DNA of 19,324 bases. Source: Bacteroidales bacterium (lineage in GTDB: Bacteria; Bacteroidota; Bacteroidia; Bacteroidales; UBA10428). Each line of letters opens with the position of its first letter. Position 1 is the first letter of the stretch. The stretch spans positions 1 to 19,324 of the forward strand of contig JAFGVG010000174.1 in assembly GCA_016938095.1 (NCBI GenBank), read 5' to 3'. A program made the position numbers and the translations under genes. The notes beneath the pieces were generated by a model. The model was given only the letters and a program-made list of their open reading frames with translations, searched no databases and was not told the DNA's origin. Shown here in pieces: positions 10,101 through 17,287 of this stretch.

Positions 10101-10393
10101 TTATACCCGATCATCACTACTTTCACCACATTACTGCGATCTTTTACAGTAAGCACGAAGTCACCGTTTACATCACAAACAGCGCCGTTCACAACACGAT
10201 TTTCTTTGTCATATTCGATCACATTGGCACCAATCACCGAAACCCTTTCGCGTTTGTCGATTACACGGCCACGGATAACCACTTCTTCCTGTGCATAGGT
10301 CACTGCAAAGCCAACGAGCATCAGTGCCAACAAGAGAACTTTTCTGATTTTTTTCATATCAGGTAAAAACTTGGTTCTGTAAATATTTTTCAT
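7115..10393 (-). CDS. SusC/RagA-type TonB-dependent outer-membrane transporter, complete
   Basis: This is a complete 1092-aa SusC homologue of normal length. Signal peptide with cleavage near residue 34 (VTYA before QEEV). Residues 38-115 are a carboxypeptidase-regulatory-like domain. VGEVVVTARKREE (121-133) is a TonB-box-like segment. The plug spans about 150-275, with GKVAGLDIIASSGDPGSGSQ and NNQPLVVIDGIPQ. The remainder is a 22-strand-type barrel containing a calcium-loop-like DINHDGKIDLNDV (about 906-918), common in this family, and it ends in the aromatic C-terminus TLSVGF expected for an outer-membrane barrel. It lies 3 nt after the FAS1 gene stop (TAG TCA ATG, same frame) and directly before susD. 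A second in-frame ATG at 10357 (MKKIRKVLLLA) would give a more compact signal peptide and may be the true start. Substrate not determinable from sequence. Confidence 0.96.
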   Translation of the reverse strand: MKNIYRTKFLPDMKKIRKVLLLALMLVGFAVTYAQEEVVIRGRVIDKRERVSVIGANVIEYDKENRVVNGAVCDVNGDFVLTVKDRSNVVKVVMIGYNTKTISTASTQPMTIELDPKDIQVGEVVVTARKREELSLTNIEDRDIASARVKIDMEEMRESGALSAADALQGKVAGLDIIASSGDPGSGSQLVIRGISAMGNNQPLVVIDGIPQQSIYAYDSNFDLASADQEDIGNLLNIALQDIKSIEVLKDAASTAIYGAQGADGVLLIETYKGRLGKVQFDYTYKGSLNFQPKAIPMLNGDEYIMLQTEAWHNKQGVFDVPQEIAYDKSYADFYNYSANTDWLGALTQVGQTHDHYFNISGGGDKTRYFTSFSYIDESGTTINTGNNMFQTRVNLDYFLSRKTYFSVQFSYYNQVREGNIVLQDENGWDRNVRAMAYMKAPNMSIWEYDANGNPTGEYFTPINSYQGSGNYYYNPVAVAKLGYRDNRINNLQNNFTISYNVNNWIKFRETLSFQFQGEKMYNYLPYNALGTDWLAWTVNKAEEENKFNTSIKTESQLTFDAPFDSSEHDITGSVAWITNQSMYEWMQKQSNKIPSTDIQDPSINGQINWQGDGSGQSRDVGAVINVNYKYKDRYMVQGILRADAYSYFGSDNRWGLFKSAAVAWRFSEEPILANVNWLGESMLRASWGVAGKPPGGDVAYARFATYTSSTNYIQGTGITNNQIQLDNLKWQSVTSWDIGLELNLFNDRLYLEGDVYSKVTDDICFERYNIPYSSGFSQLRYFNGGKLENKGWELMASYRLIKKSEFNVTINFNAARNDNAFTAFPDNFNLEKDVSISNGRYPMRVEKGQPIGSFFGFRYLGVYPTDEDAFARDAEGNLLLDYKGDPMPMTFGTYKFAGGDAKYEDINHDGKIDLNDVVYIGDSNPDLMGGFGASVKYKQVDVNFGFHYRLGFDIVNRNAINTQGMNNKNNQSKAVLSRWRVQGQDEKGMLPRAYMDHPANNLGSDRYVEPGDYLRLLNVMVGYRFKNEICNKLHLRTLGINFSARKLFTFTQYTGEDPEIGQNASDPFWIGEDQSNTPPPRVYMVTLSVGF

Positions 10394-10396
10394 TGA

Positions 10397-12715
10397 CTAT
10401 TGGGTATCCATATCTTCAAACACGAACACCTTATCTATCTCATGGATTACACCATTGGTGACAATGGTAGGATGCGTAAGCGTTGTACCTGCGGGATCGA
10501 TAACCCTTGCGGTCATCAAATTGGTCAGGCTTGATTCATTCACTGAAAGGTACGATGTACCATTTTTATAGCGGAATTCAATAGCATCGGTCACCGGATG
10601 GATATATACTTTGGTAAAGACTTTTGTATATTGTGTTGATTTCTCGTCCACACGCGCTGTTTCGTAATATCCGGACTGGGCATAGCCATCGGTAAAAATC
10701 AGTGAACCCTGCATAAAGTGCATCATCAGGAATTTCTGAAGTTGTTCTGTTGTAAACCCCGATGTGGAATAAGCGGCAATAGCTGCAGCGTTGGGTACAA
10801 AAACCGTATAATACTCATCAGGCGACATAAACGTATACCGGAAGTTTTTGTCATCAGCCAGTCCGGCACTTACCAGCAGACTGTGAAATTCAGGATAGGA
10901 GGTGGAGATTGTTCCATATACCGTTCCCGAAGAAAAGTTAAACCAGTTGCTGATATCCCAGGTTGTACCATTGTCAGCATTCTCACTGATAAGTTCAGGA
11001 ATAATGGTTACTGTTTCACTTCCTTTATAACCGAAGGTTGTAGGCGCACTTCCGCGGTATTCACCAGTGATATTATCGACCACAATGTAATTGCCTGCCA
11101 GGTTCTTGAGAAACTCCTTGCGGGGAGTACCGGTTGCCTGACGGGTGGCAATATGATTGAGAATTAAATTCCTGAGGTCGGTGGTGGTAACAGGCATGGA
11201 CCTGACCTGCATACCGATTACCTGGTAAATGTTAAATTGCTCGGTGATGGAATTGTAAAATAAAGAAGAGTCAAGCGACAGGCTGACATCGTTTTCAACA
11301 AAGAACATATAATCATTATCAGCCCTTTTCAACGCAGCAAGCAGCCCTGATCGCTCAATGGTATACATAACACGCGAATAACTTCGCTCGAGATAAATTG
11401 GTCCGGTAACACTGGTAAAGGCACGGGGCGCAATAACTTCATTCACACCAATGAATGAACAGTTGCTTCCGTATTGTTTTTGCACAATGGTTCCTTCATT
11501 CAGGGTAATCATATCATTTTCACCGTTGTAAAACCCTCTGGCAAAATGTGAAGGATAAATGGCAGCCGGAGCCATATGGGTATTTACCATCATACGCCGT
11601 ATATGTTCAGGTGCCTGGAGCAGCGAGCCCCAGCGGTTAGGTCCAATCATGTACTCATTTTCAAAATCCTGCATAGCTTCATTGGTTGGTGCAATCAGGC
11701 CATGCTGATATCGTATGGTAACATTACCCGGCAAACCCGAAACACCTCGGGGGGCAGAGGTACGCTCATTGATGATACCAAAGGTGAGTTGAGGATAAGA
11801 AATATCAAAGAGCGAATCGACCTGGTAACCCAAATCGGCACCGGGTTGATCCAGGGTTTTCTCCCGACTGTAGGAGAATTCCGGAAAGGTATTGATCAGG
11901 TTGAGAAAGTGAGAATAGTCATATTCGTCTTCTGCTGAGTTCAGCAACTGATAAGCATTTTGCAAAGGTTCAACCACCTGATCAATAATGTGAATGAATC
12001 CATTTTCGGCAAAAATATCGGCTTCCACTACCTGTCCGTTTACAAAGTAGATTTTGGAGGGGTCGAAAGGCCTGCCAAAATAAAAGTTGTAATCATTGGT
12101 ATTCAGGTCATAAATATCAAAGTATTCCTGATAAAAGATGGGGGCGTACTTTCGTGAATCAATCGATTGCTTGCGTAACCATGAGGATGCCGTGGTATCC
12201 ACAATAATATATTTCTTATCCTCATCGGGCCTCACGTAATCAGGACTTTTGGCAACACCATAATTCCGGTCTTTTTCTCCAAGCAGGGTTTCCCGTTTAA
12301 AACCACGGGGTTCGTCATTGGCCAGGTCGAGCGAATCAATCCAGCCATACACATCGAGTTGGCGGAGTTGTTCAGCGCTCCATGGATTCTGAACAATATG
12401 AAATTTCACAATCCGGCTCAATACCTCACGGGGTATTCCCTCCAGAGAACTATATTCGGGATGCGCCTGAAGATAGGCGGTAAAAGCCTCATTGTTCGGT
12501 GCAAATACAGTATAACTGCCCGAAACGTCGATAATGCTGTCATAACCTGTAAGCTCAATGCAACGGGCAAAGGTGGAAAGCTCAGGACGTTCCAGAATTT
12601 GCGTGTAAAGCTTACCTGCAAGCCATGACGGTCGCTTGTAAATGTCCTCCTTTTCGCAGTTCCATGCTGTCAGCACAAGCAGCACCAAAATGGATATTTT
12701 TACTGTCTTCCTCAT
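10397..12715 (-). CDS. Multi-domain FAS1 (fasciclin) lipoprotein, first gene of the Sus-like operon
   Basis: This is a 772-aa lipoprotein. The short signal peptide ends LTAWNC, with Cys20 as the probable lipid anchor. About four FAS1-like units can be traced. Unit 1 (33-252) has SYTVFAPNNEAFTAYL (67-82) and the closing NGFIHIIDQVVEPL (238-251), and carries an unusually long insertion around residues 125-235. Unit 2 (about 265-445) is degenerate, with HGLIAPTNEAMQDF (338-351). Unit 3 (about 446-600) is weak, with YMFFVENDVSL (469-479). Unit 4 (about 606-766) has YYTVFVPNAAAIAAY (635-649) and the closing NGVIHEIDKVFVF (754-766). FAS1 units are extracellular adhesion modules; the role here is probably surface adhesion or ligand capture together with the SusC made from the next gene 3 nt downstream. 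No C-terminal carbohydrate-module-like domain is present, unlike the two later FAS1 genes. As the first gene after the divergent region it probably carries the operon promoter upstream. Confidence 0.9.
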   Translation of the reverse strand: MRKTVKISILVLLVLTAWNCEKEDIYKRPSWLAGKLYTQILERPELSTFARCIELTGYDSIIDVSGSYTVFAPNNEAFTAYLQAHPEYSSLEGIPREVLSRIVKFHIVQNPWSAEQLRQLDVYGWIDSLDLANDEPRGFKRETLLGEKDRNYGVAKSPDYVRPDEDKKYIIVDTTASSWLRKQSIDSRKYAPIFYQEYFDIYDLNTNDYNFYFGRPFDPSKIYFVNGQVVEADIFAENGFIHIIDQVVEPLQNAYQLLNSAEDEYDYSHFLNLINTFPEFSYSREKTLDQPGADLGYQVDSLFDISYPQLTFGIINERTSAPRGVSGLPGNVTIRYQHGLIAPTNEAMQDFENEYMIGPNRWGSLLQAPEHIRRMMVNTHMAPAAIYPSHFARGFYNGENDMITLNEGTIVQKQYGSNCSFIGVNEVIAPRAFTSVTGPIYLERSYSRVMYTIERSGLLAALKRADNDYMFFVENDVSLSLDSSLFYNSITEQFNIYQVIGMQVRSMPVTTTDLRNLILNHIATRQATGTPRKEFLKNLAGNYIVVDNITGEYRGSAPTTFGYKGSETVTIIPELISENADNGTTWDISNWFNFSSGTVYGTISTSYPEFHSLLVSAGLADDKNFRYTFMSPDEYYTVFVPNAAAIAAYSTSGFTTEQLQKFLMMHFMQGSLIFTDGYAQSGYYETARVDEKSTQYTKVFTKVYIHPVTDAIEFRYKNGTSYLSVNESSLTNLMTARVIDPAGTTLTHPTIVTNGVIHEIDKVFVFEDMDTQ

Positions 12716-12845
12716 AATGTAAATTTATAGGGGGGATAAAATTATATTTTTTTTTTAACTCTGATACCCTTCTGTCAAATTTTTAACATCCAGATTATGG
12801 TTATTTATCTGACTATTTAATGGTTTCATCGAAAATAATTGCATA

Positions 12846-12860
12846 GCGTATGAATTACGG
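12846..12860. promoter_or_regulatory. Possible operator half of a pair: imperfect palindrome GCGTATGAATTACGG
   Basis: CGTA (12847-12850) and TACG (12856-12859) form an inverted repeat around a 5-nt spacer. The 15-mer matches the site at 12976-12990 at 11 of 15 positions, and both keep the form GCGTAT-N3-(A/T)TACG. Two related dyads in one divergent control region suggest a dimeric regulator binding site, but short A/T-rich dyads also arise by chance. Confidence 0.25.
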
Positions 12861-12975
12861 TATCCATATGCTCACTGCATCGACTAAATCACACCTCCTA
12901 TATGGTTGGATCGGCCTTCATTCTCTTAAGTTATTTTACTGATTATTAATGCATATAATTGATCCATAATACAAA

Positions 12976-12990
12976 GCGTATTCAATACGT
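12976..12990. promoter_or_regulatory. Possible operator half of a pair: palindrome GCGTATTCAATACGT
   Basis: CGTATT (12977-12982), a central C, then AATACG (12984-12989) make a perfect 6-bp inverted repeat. It lies 130 bp from the related site at 12846-12860 and about 230 bp upstream of the plus-strand gene start. It is a candidate transcription-factor site; the regulator is not in this window. Confidence 0.28.
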
Positions 12991-13140
12991 TAACTTTTCC
13001 GATTCAACAGCTAAAAAAACCAGCTTTTAATTTTTTTTTACAATTTTTTACTAATTTTATATACTATTTAAACCCTATGATCTTTCCATCATTAATATAT
13101 AGGTATAAAGATGGGAACCTTTTTACCCCTAACAGAAAGG

Positions 13141-13155
13141 CAGGTGGTTTACCTG
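13141..13155. promoter_or_regulatory. Small inverted repeat CAGGT-N5-ACCTG in the leader of the LTD-repeat gene
   Basis: CAGGT (13141-13145) and ACCTG (13151-13155) can form a 5-bp stem with a GGTTT loop about 65 nt upstream of the ATG at 13221. Outer AACAG (13131-13135) and CTGTT (13154-13158) add a second, overlapping complement. It could be an operator or a weak leader hairpin. There is no U-tract, so it is not a terminator. Confidence 0.2.
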
Positions 13156-13220
13156 TTAAAAATCTTTAAATCTTTTTTTAATTAACCTTAATTTCATTTC
13201 TAACTAAAAAACCTAGCTTT

Positions 13221-16200
13221 ATGAGGACTAAAATTCTACTATTACTAACTTTTCTAACGTGCGGTGTCATTTCAGCACAAGTAGAAGACACCATTCGCAC
13301 ACTAATCATCACGGAAGTGAGATTAGATGATGCCCGGCGTGGTTATATCGAAATTACCAATGTCGGAACAGAAGCCATTGACCTCAGTGAGTTCGAACTT
13401 GGCAAAATAGAGCCATGGCAGACTCCCCTGGATGATGACTATGCCCCTTCAGCCAATTACTTTATTATGCTGCCAGACTCTAATTTAGCTCCTGGTGAGA
13501 GTTTTATGCTGGCAGCGGTCTATGATTGGGGTCCCGAAATGTGGTTACTGGCTCCCGAAGACTATGATCCGCTACTCACCAAAAGTGAGATGTGGACATT
13601 GGCCGATATCCAGATGCATTTCCCTGAATCCCCAACCAGTGCTGCATCTGACTCTGTTTCACCCGCCTACCACCTGATTGAATTCTGGGGCGGCCGTGAA
13701 ATGGTTTATTTAAGGCAACATCGGTACGATGCCGGTGGCGTTCATTTTGATTCAATAATGATTGACCAGGTAAACGGTATCTGGAGAGGTACGGACGGAA
13801 CACGTTGGGGTGGTGGCAATTACGATCCCATTGATGTTGCCGGTTTCACCAATGCAAGCCGTGATGCTACCCTGGTACGTAAATTCAGCGTTAAAAAAGG
13901 CAATATGGATTTTGAGGCCGGAAGAGGTGAAGACCTTACCGAATCGGAATGGTTGCCAATACCTCATCAGGCCGGCGGTACATGGGCTGATAACGTACGC
14001 AGGCTATTCTGGACAGCAAAAGCACATGGCGACTACAACCTTACCGAAGAAAGCTTTGTTCCTGCAAATGAAACTGTTACAGTTGACTGGACCAATCATA
14101 CCATTACCCTTCCCTGGGGTGTGAGAAGAGACGACTCGGTTATGATGCAGTTTGTTAAGAGTCCCGGATATGCATGGCATTACGATTATGCTGCCAGCTA
14201 CGCCGACTCAGCCTCCACCGCTGCCAAAACCGATGACACGCTTACCGTGTATGTATGTGGCAACGATCTTGACATACAAAAATTTGCCATTATCGTAGCT
14301 GACCCCACCAACGATGTAAACATTGTAGTTCCCAAAAAAGCACCCAATAACGAAGGTTTCTATGCCGGCGTTAACGATCCTGTATATGTTGTAAGTACGG
14401 GTCTCGAGCAGGATTTTATCGGTTCCGCCAGGTTTGGCGGTATTCCCTATGCTACCCGCGTAGATACCCTGATAAAATACCTCGAAGTGCCCGCCAATGC
14501 AAACTGGGAAATAGTCTGGAAAGACGGAGCTGTTCGAAGCGATTTGGTTGATGGAGATATCTTAAGGGTAACTGCAGCCAACGGCACCTCGGTGAAGGAT
14601 TATTACGTTAAGGTTGACCAATTGCGCAAGAGTCATAATGCTTACCTTAGCACCATTACATGGCCTGACATTCCGGCAGATTACCGTGGACTATACGGCT
14701 GGATTGGCGATACTGTTCCCAACTTTGCCATCACCAAGTATTCCTATACCGTAAAGGTTCCTGCCGATATCGATGGGATACCTGCATTGGTTGGTAAAAC
14801 CCAGGATATCAATGCAAAAGTTACTGTTGACAGGGCTACCAATATTTACGGAAGTGTTGAAGACGCAACCGTTTCATTTAAGGTGGTTGCCCAGGATGAT
14901 ACAACTATCCGTAACTATTCTGTTCAACTGGTTAAGGAAAAATATGATTCGCTTGTACAACCTTATGATTTCAAACCATTCATTTCTGAATTTATTTGGC
15001 AGGATCAATGGGATAATACCTTTATTGAAATCTCAAACCCGGGTGATGTTCCCATGGACATGAGCAAGTATATGTTCAGCTGGGGTTATGTAAATACACC
15101 TGCCGAAGCAATATCCCGCCTCGGAAACAATACGGTTGGTGATTGGAATAACAGGTATGGCAAGTACATTCCCGGTTACAAGTGGCAGGATTCTACCAGT
15201 TGGAAGGTTCAGGCTGCCATAGCCATTGAAGATGTCAATGTTTATCCTATTGTTGCACCCGGTGATGTATTTGTCGTCGGCGATATTCGCACAACCGCAC
15301 AGCTGCCTTCAGCCGAGAGGGTTTATAAAACGCTCTTCGGTAACACTGTAACCCATTGGTGGGCTTCACAGCAATGCGATGTTGAATTGGCTACCGGAAG
15401 AAATCCCTGGAATGAACCAGTTCCAGCCTGGTCTGCACTTAAACAATGGAGTGGTGCAAACTGGTACCTGTTCAGTATCGATAATGATTCTGTAACCCGT
15501 GGTTTGAAACCTGCTACTGATCCAAATGACTTCACGTTGCTTGATGTATTTGGAAATGGAGACGGAACTGATTTTGTTGTTTCGGGAGTAAGCCCCCAGC
15601 AAATCACCACCCACATCAGAAAACCTGAGGTTTGGCATGGCAATACCGAGTTCAAAGGCTCATTTGGTACCGACGAAGCTACCAGTGAATGGCTGCGTCG
15701 TGACAGACCCTACTTTGACGCCCGTGGTGTACCCTGGCCCTATGACATCCTTTATGTGACCCAGGACCTCGGTGGCCATTTTATGGAGCCTATCACCCTT
15801 TACAAGTCCACCATCAGTTCCAGTGTTTACAAAGTAAGCCAGGGATATCTGCTCGAAAGTGTCAGGGGTGTTGTTACCGGTACTACCATACCTCAGTTCG
15901 AAGCCAATATTGAAAAAGCCGATCCGGGTCAGACCTTATCCTACAAGAGTGGCACTGATGGCTCTGCCCTTGCTCCTGATGCTGTACTTGCAAACAATGA
16001 TACCTTGATTGTACTGTCCGCTGACGCTGTCAATACCACCAAGTATGCTATTGAAGTAACCGACTTAGGTTTAAGTAGCGACGCAGTGCTTACTTCAGCT
16101 ACCCTGACCATTGCACAGGATGGTAAAAAAGGCACCATTTCCGGTTTCGATTACGGCACTACCCTTAAGGCTGTCTACGATCAGGTAACGGCTCCGGCAG

Positions 16201-17159
16201 GCGCCACCTTCCTGGTGCTCAATTCCGACAGTGCTTATGTTTCTTTCAAGACCCTCAGATTCGATACTACCATGACCAATACCATGGTCAGCGATCGCAT
16301 CCTGTTTGAGGTAATCGCCGAAAACGGTACCAACCGGATTGTTTACCAATTGCAGCCCACCGCAGCCAATACCGATGCATTTGTTACATCCGATGTATTC
16401 GATATTGACCAGGAAGGTGCGTTAATAGACCTGCTTCCTGGCGGTCTCGACGGCTTCCCTGCTATAACTGTAGATGCATTATTTGCCAATTTGATTCCCG
16501 CTCCGGGTGCTACTATGGAACTTAAAGACAAGACCGGGTTCCCCCGCATGTCAGGTTTTGTTGTAAAGGATGATATCCTTGTTGTAACCGCAGCCGATGG
16601 CGAAACAACCAAGTCATACTTCCTCATGTTTGCCGGAGAAACAGAGGCAGCTATACTTTATGTAAGTTCGGAGGTTTATGAAATAGACCAGTTTATTTCA
16701 AGCATCGCCGGATCTGAAGTTACCAACCTGGTTACAGTTTCTGAGTTCCTGGCTAACCTCACTCCTTCTGAGGGAGCAACAGCAAAGGTTACCGACGCTG
16801 CCGGCACTGAAAAGACCGGAACCGCAACGCTGACTGTAGGTGATAAACTTGTAGTAACTGCTATTGATGGCGTTACAGAAAGACCCTATCAGATTACAGT
16901 TATTGTTTCTGCCGATAACCGTCTCCAAAAGGATATCAATGTATTCCCGAATCCGAGTGATGGCAGCTATACCATTTCCGGTATTAAAGCCGGTAACAGG
17001 ATTCAGGTAACCAATATCGTTGGTACGCTGGTTCTCGACAAATTTGCTGCCGATGACAACGAACTGGTTAATATCCAGAAAGAGCGCAGCGGAGTTTATT
17101 TCATAACCGTTTCGGATAACGCTAACGTAGTTGGCCGTTACAAAGTGGTTAAGGAATAA
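13221..17159 (+). CDS. Secreted lamin-tail-like/beta-repeat protein with T9SS type A sorting domain
   Basis: This 1312-aa protein has a signal peptide cleaved near residue 19 (ISA before QVED). Residues 28-65 resemble the start of a lamin-tail (LTD) domain: LIITEVRLDDARRGYIEITN followed by IDLSEFEL. A second copy sits at about 587-640, with FISEFIWQDQWDNTFIEISN followed by MDMSKYMFSW. After each LTD region come repeats of about 90 residues that finish with a GD-x-L-x-V-T-A-x-D/N-G-x-T...Y motif: two copies at about 385-570 and four at about 868-1228. The C-terminus (about 1238-1312, INVFPNPSDGSYTISG to the end) is a T9SS type A sorting domain, so the product should cross the outer membrane and be released or anchored at the surface. 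No catalytic motif was seen. A role as adhesin, stalk or glycan-matrix protein is inference. The gene is divergent from the Sus operon and ends at a strong terminator, so it is probably a single-gene unit. Confidence 0.9.
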   Translation: MRTKILLLLTFLTCGVISAQVEDTIRTLIITEVRLDDARRGYIEITNVGTEAIDLSEFELGKIEPWQTPLDDDYAPSANYFIMLPDSNLAPGESFMLAAVYDWGPEMWLLAPEDYDPLLTKSEMWTLADIQMHFPESPTSAASDSVSPAYHLIEFWGGREMVYLRQHRYDAGGVHFDSIMIDQVNGIWRGTDGTRWGGGNYDPIDVAGFTNASRDATLVRKFSVKKGNMDFEAGRGEDLTESEWLPIPHQAGGTWADNVRRLFWTAKAHGDYNLTEESFVPANETVTVDWTNHTITLPWGVRRDDSVMMQFVKSPGYAWHYDYAASYADSASTAAKTDDTLTVYVCGNDLDIQKFAIIVADPTNDVNIVVPKKAPNNEGFYAGVNDPVYVVSTGLEQDFIGSARFGGIPYATRVDTLIKYLEVPANANWEIVWKDGAVRSDLVDGDILRVTAANGTSVKDYYVKVDQLRKSHNAYLSTITWPDIPADYRGLYGWIGDTVPNFAITKYSYTVKVPADIDGIPALVGKTQDINAKVTVDRATNIYGSVEDATVSFKVVAQDDTTIRNYSVQLVKEKYDSLVQPYDFKPFISEFIWQDQWDNTFIEISNPGDVPMDMSKYMFSWGYVNTPAEAISRLGNNTVGDWNNRYGKYIPGYKWQDSTSWKVQAAIAIEDVNVYPIVAPGDVFVVGDIRTTAQLPSAERVYKTLFGNTVTHWWASQQCDVELATGRNPWNEPVPAWSALKQWSGANWYLFSIDNDSVTRGLKPATDPNDFTLLDVFGNGDGTDFVVSGVSPQQITTHIRKPEVWHGNTEFKGSFGTDEATSEWLRRDRPYFDARGVPWPYDILYVTQDLGGHFMEPITLYKSTISSSVYKVSQGYLLESVRGVVTGTTIPQFEANIEKADPGQTLSYKSGTDGSALAPDAVLANNDTLIVLSADAVNTTKYAIEVTDLGLSSDAVLTSATLTIAQDGKKGTISGFDYGTTLKAVYDQVTAPAGATFLVLNSDSAYVSFKTLRFDTTMTNTMVSDRILFEVIAENGTNRIVYQLQPTAANTDAFVTSDVFDIDQEGALIDLLPGGLDGFPAITVDALFANLIPAPGATMELKDKTGFPRMSGFVVKDDILVVTAADGETTKSYFLMFAGETEAAILYVSSEVYEIDQFISSIAGSEVTNLVTVSEFLANLTPSEGATAKVTDAAGTEKTGTATLTVGDKLVVTAIDGVTERPYQITVIVSADNRLQKDINVFPNPSDGSYTISGIKAGNRIQVTNIVGTLVLDKFAADDNELVNIQKERSGVYFITVSDNANVVGRYKVVKE
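14373..14930 (+). repeat. Protein-level tandem repeats, first arm (2 copies) of the LTD-repeat gene
   Basis: Residues about 385-465 and 472-570 of the 1312-aa protein are two diverged copies of a beta module. Markers are DGDILRVTAANGTSVKDYYV (445-464) and, in the second copy, VSFKVVAQDDTTIRNYSVQL (551-570). Divergence is high; this is visible in protein, not as DNA repeats. Confidence 0.6.
15822..16904 (+). repeat. Protein-level tandem repeats, second arm (4 copies) of the LTD-repeat gene
   Basis: Residues about 868-1228 hold four copies of the same module. Closing motifs are NDTLIVLSADAVNTTKYAIE (926-945), SDRILFEVIAENGTNRIVYQ (1024-1043), KDDILVVTAADGETTKSYFL (1116-1135) and VGDKLVVTAIDGVTERPYQI (1206-1225). 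The last two copies also share TVDALFANLIPAPGAT (1083-1098) and TVSEFLANLTPSEGAT (1172-1187), so they are the most recent duplication. Confidence 0.75.
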
Positions 17160-17186
17160 TTTTGACCGTAGTGATGTTAAAAAGAG

Positions 17187-17213
17187 CCCCGCCTTTGGCG
17201 GGGTTTCTTTTTT
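17187..17213 (+). terminator. Rho-independent terminator after the LTD-repeat gene
   Basis: A perfect 7-bp G+C-rich stem, CCCCGCC (17187-17193) and GGCGGGG (17197-17203), with a TTT loop is followed by TTTCTTTTTT. It begins 27 nt after the stop codon at 17159 and separates this transcript from the GH5 gene. Confidence 0.93.
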
Positions 17214-17255
17214 CTATTATTTTTATTGCTAATGAGACCCTTAAAAACATTGCAT

Positions 17256-17269
17256 AGTATTGATATACT
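17256..17269. promoter_or_regulatory. Short dyad AGTAT-TGAT-ATACT upstream of the GH5 gene
   Basis: A 5-bp inverted repeat with a 4-nt spacer ends 18 nt before the ATG at 17288, within the 74-nt A/T-rich stretch between the terminator and the start. The GH5 promoter should be in this stretch because the terminator precedes it, but no clear -7/-33 pair is visible. The dyad could be an operator or chance. Confidence 0.2.
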
Positions 17270-17287
17270 GCATTTTAAAATAACCTC

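Larger units (their letters stand above)
12716..13220. promoter_or_regulatory. Divergent intergenic region between the FAS1/Sus operon and the LTD-repeat gene
   Basis: These 505 bp are A/T-rich and hold no credible open reading frame on either strand. The region must carry promoters for both directions, but I found no full Bacteroidota promoter (TTTG at -33 plus TAnnTTTG at -7). Weak -7-like matches are TAATTTTA at 13052-13059 on plus and the same octamer on minus at 12744-12737. They match TAnnTTT only in part and lack a well-spaced -33 box. Other contents are T10 (12747-12756) and G6 (12730-12735) tracts in the leader of the minus operon, T9 at 13031-13039, and several small dyads listed separately. 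Confidence 0.55.

Noticed and set aside
12891..12900. A strong Shine-Dalgarno-like TAGGAGGTGT on the minus strand inside the divergent region
   Set aside because: Following starts hit stops at once (GTG ATT TAG; ATG CAG TGA), and Bacteroidota genes rarely use such sites. No hidden gene is supported.
13052..13059. TAATTTTA as a -7 promoter element for the LTD-repeat gene (same octamer on minus at 12744-12737)
   Set aside because: It matches TAnnTTTG imperfectly, has no TTTG at the right upstream distance, and lies in sequence so A/T-rich that chance matches are expected.
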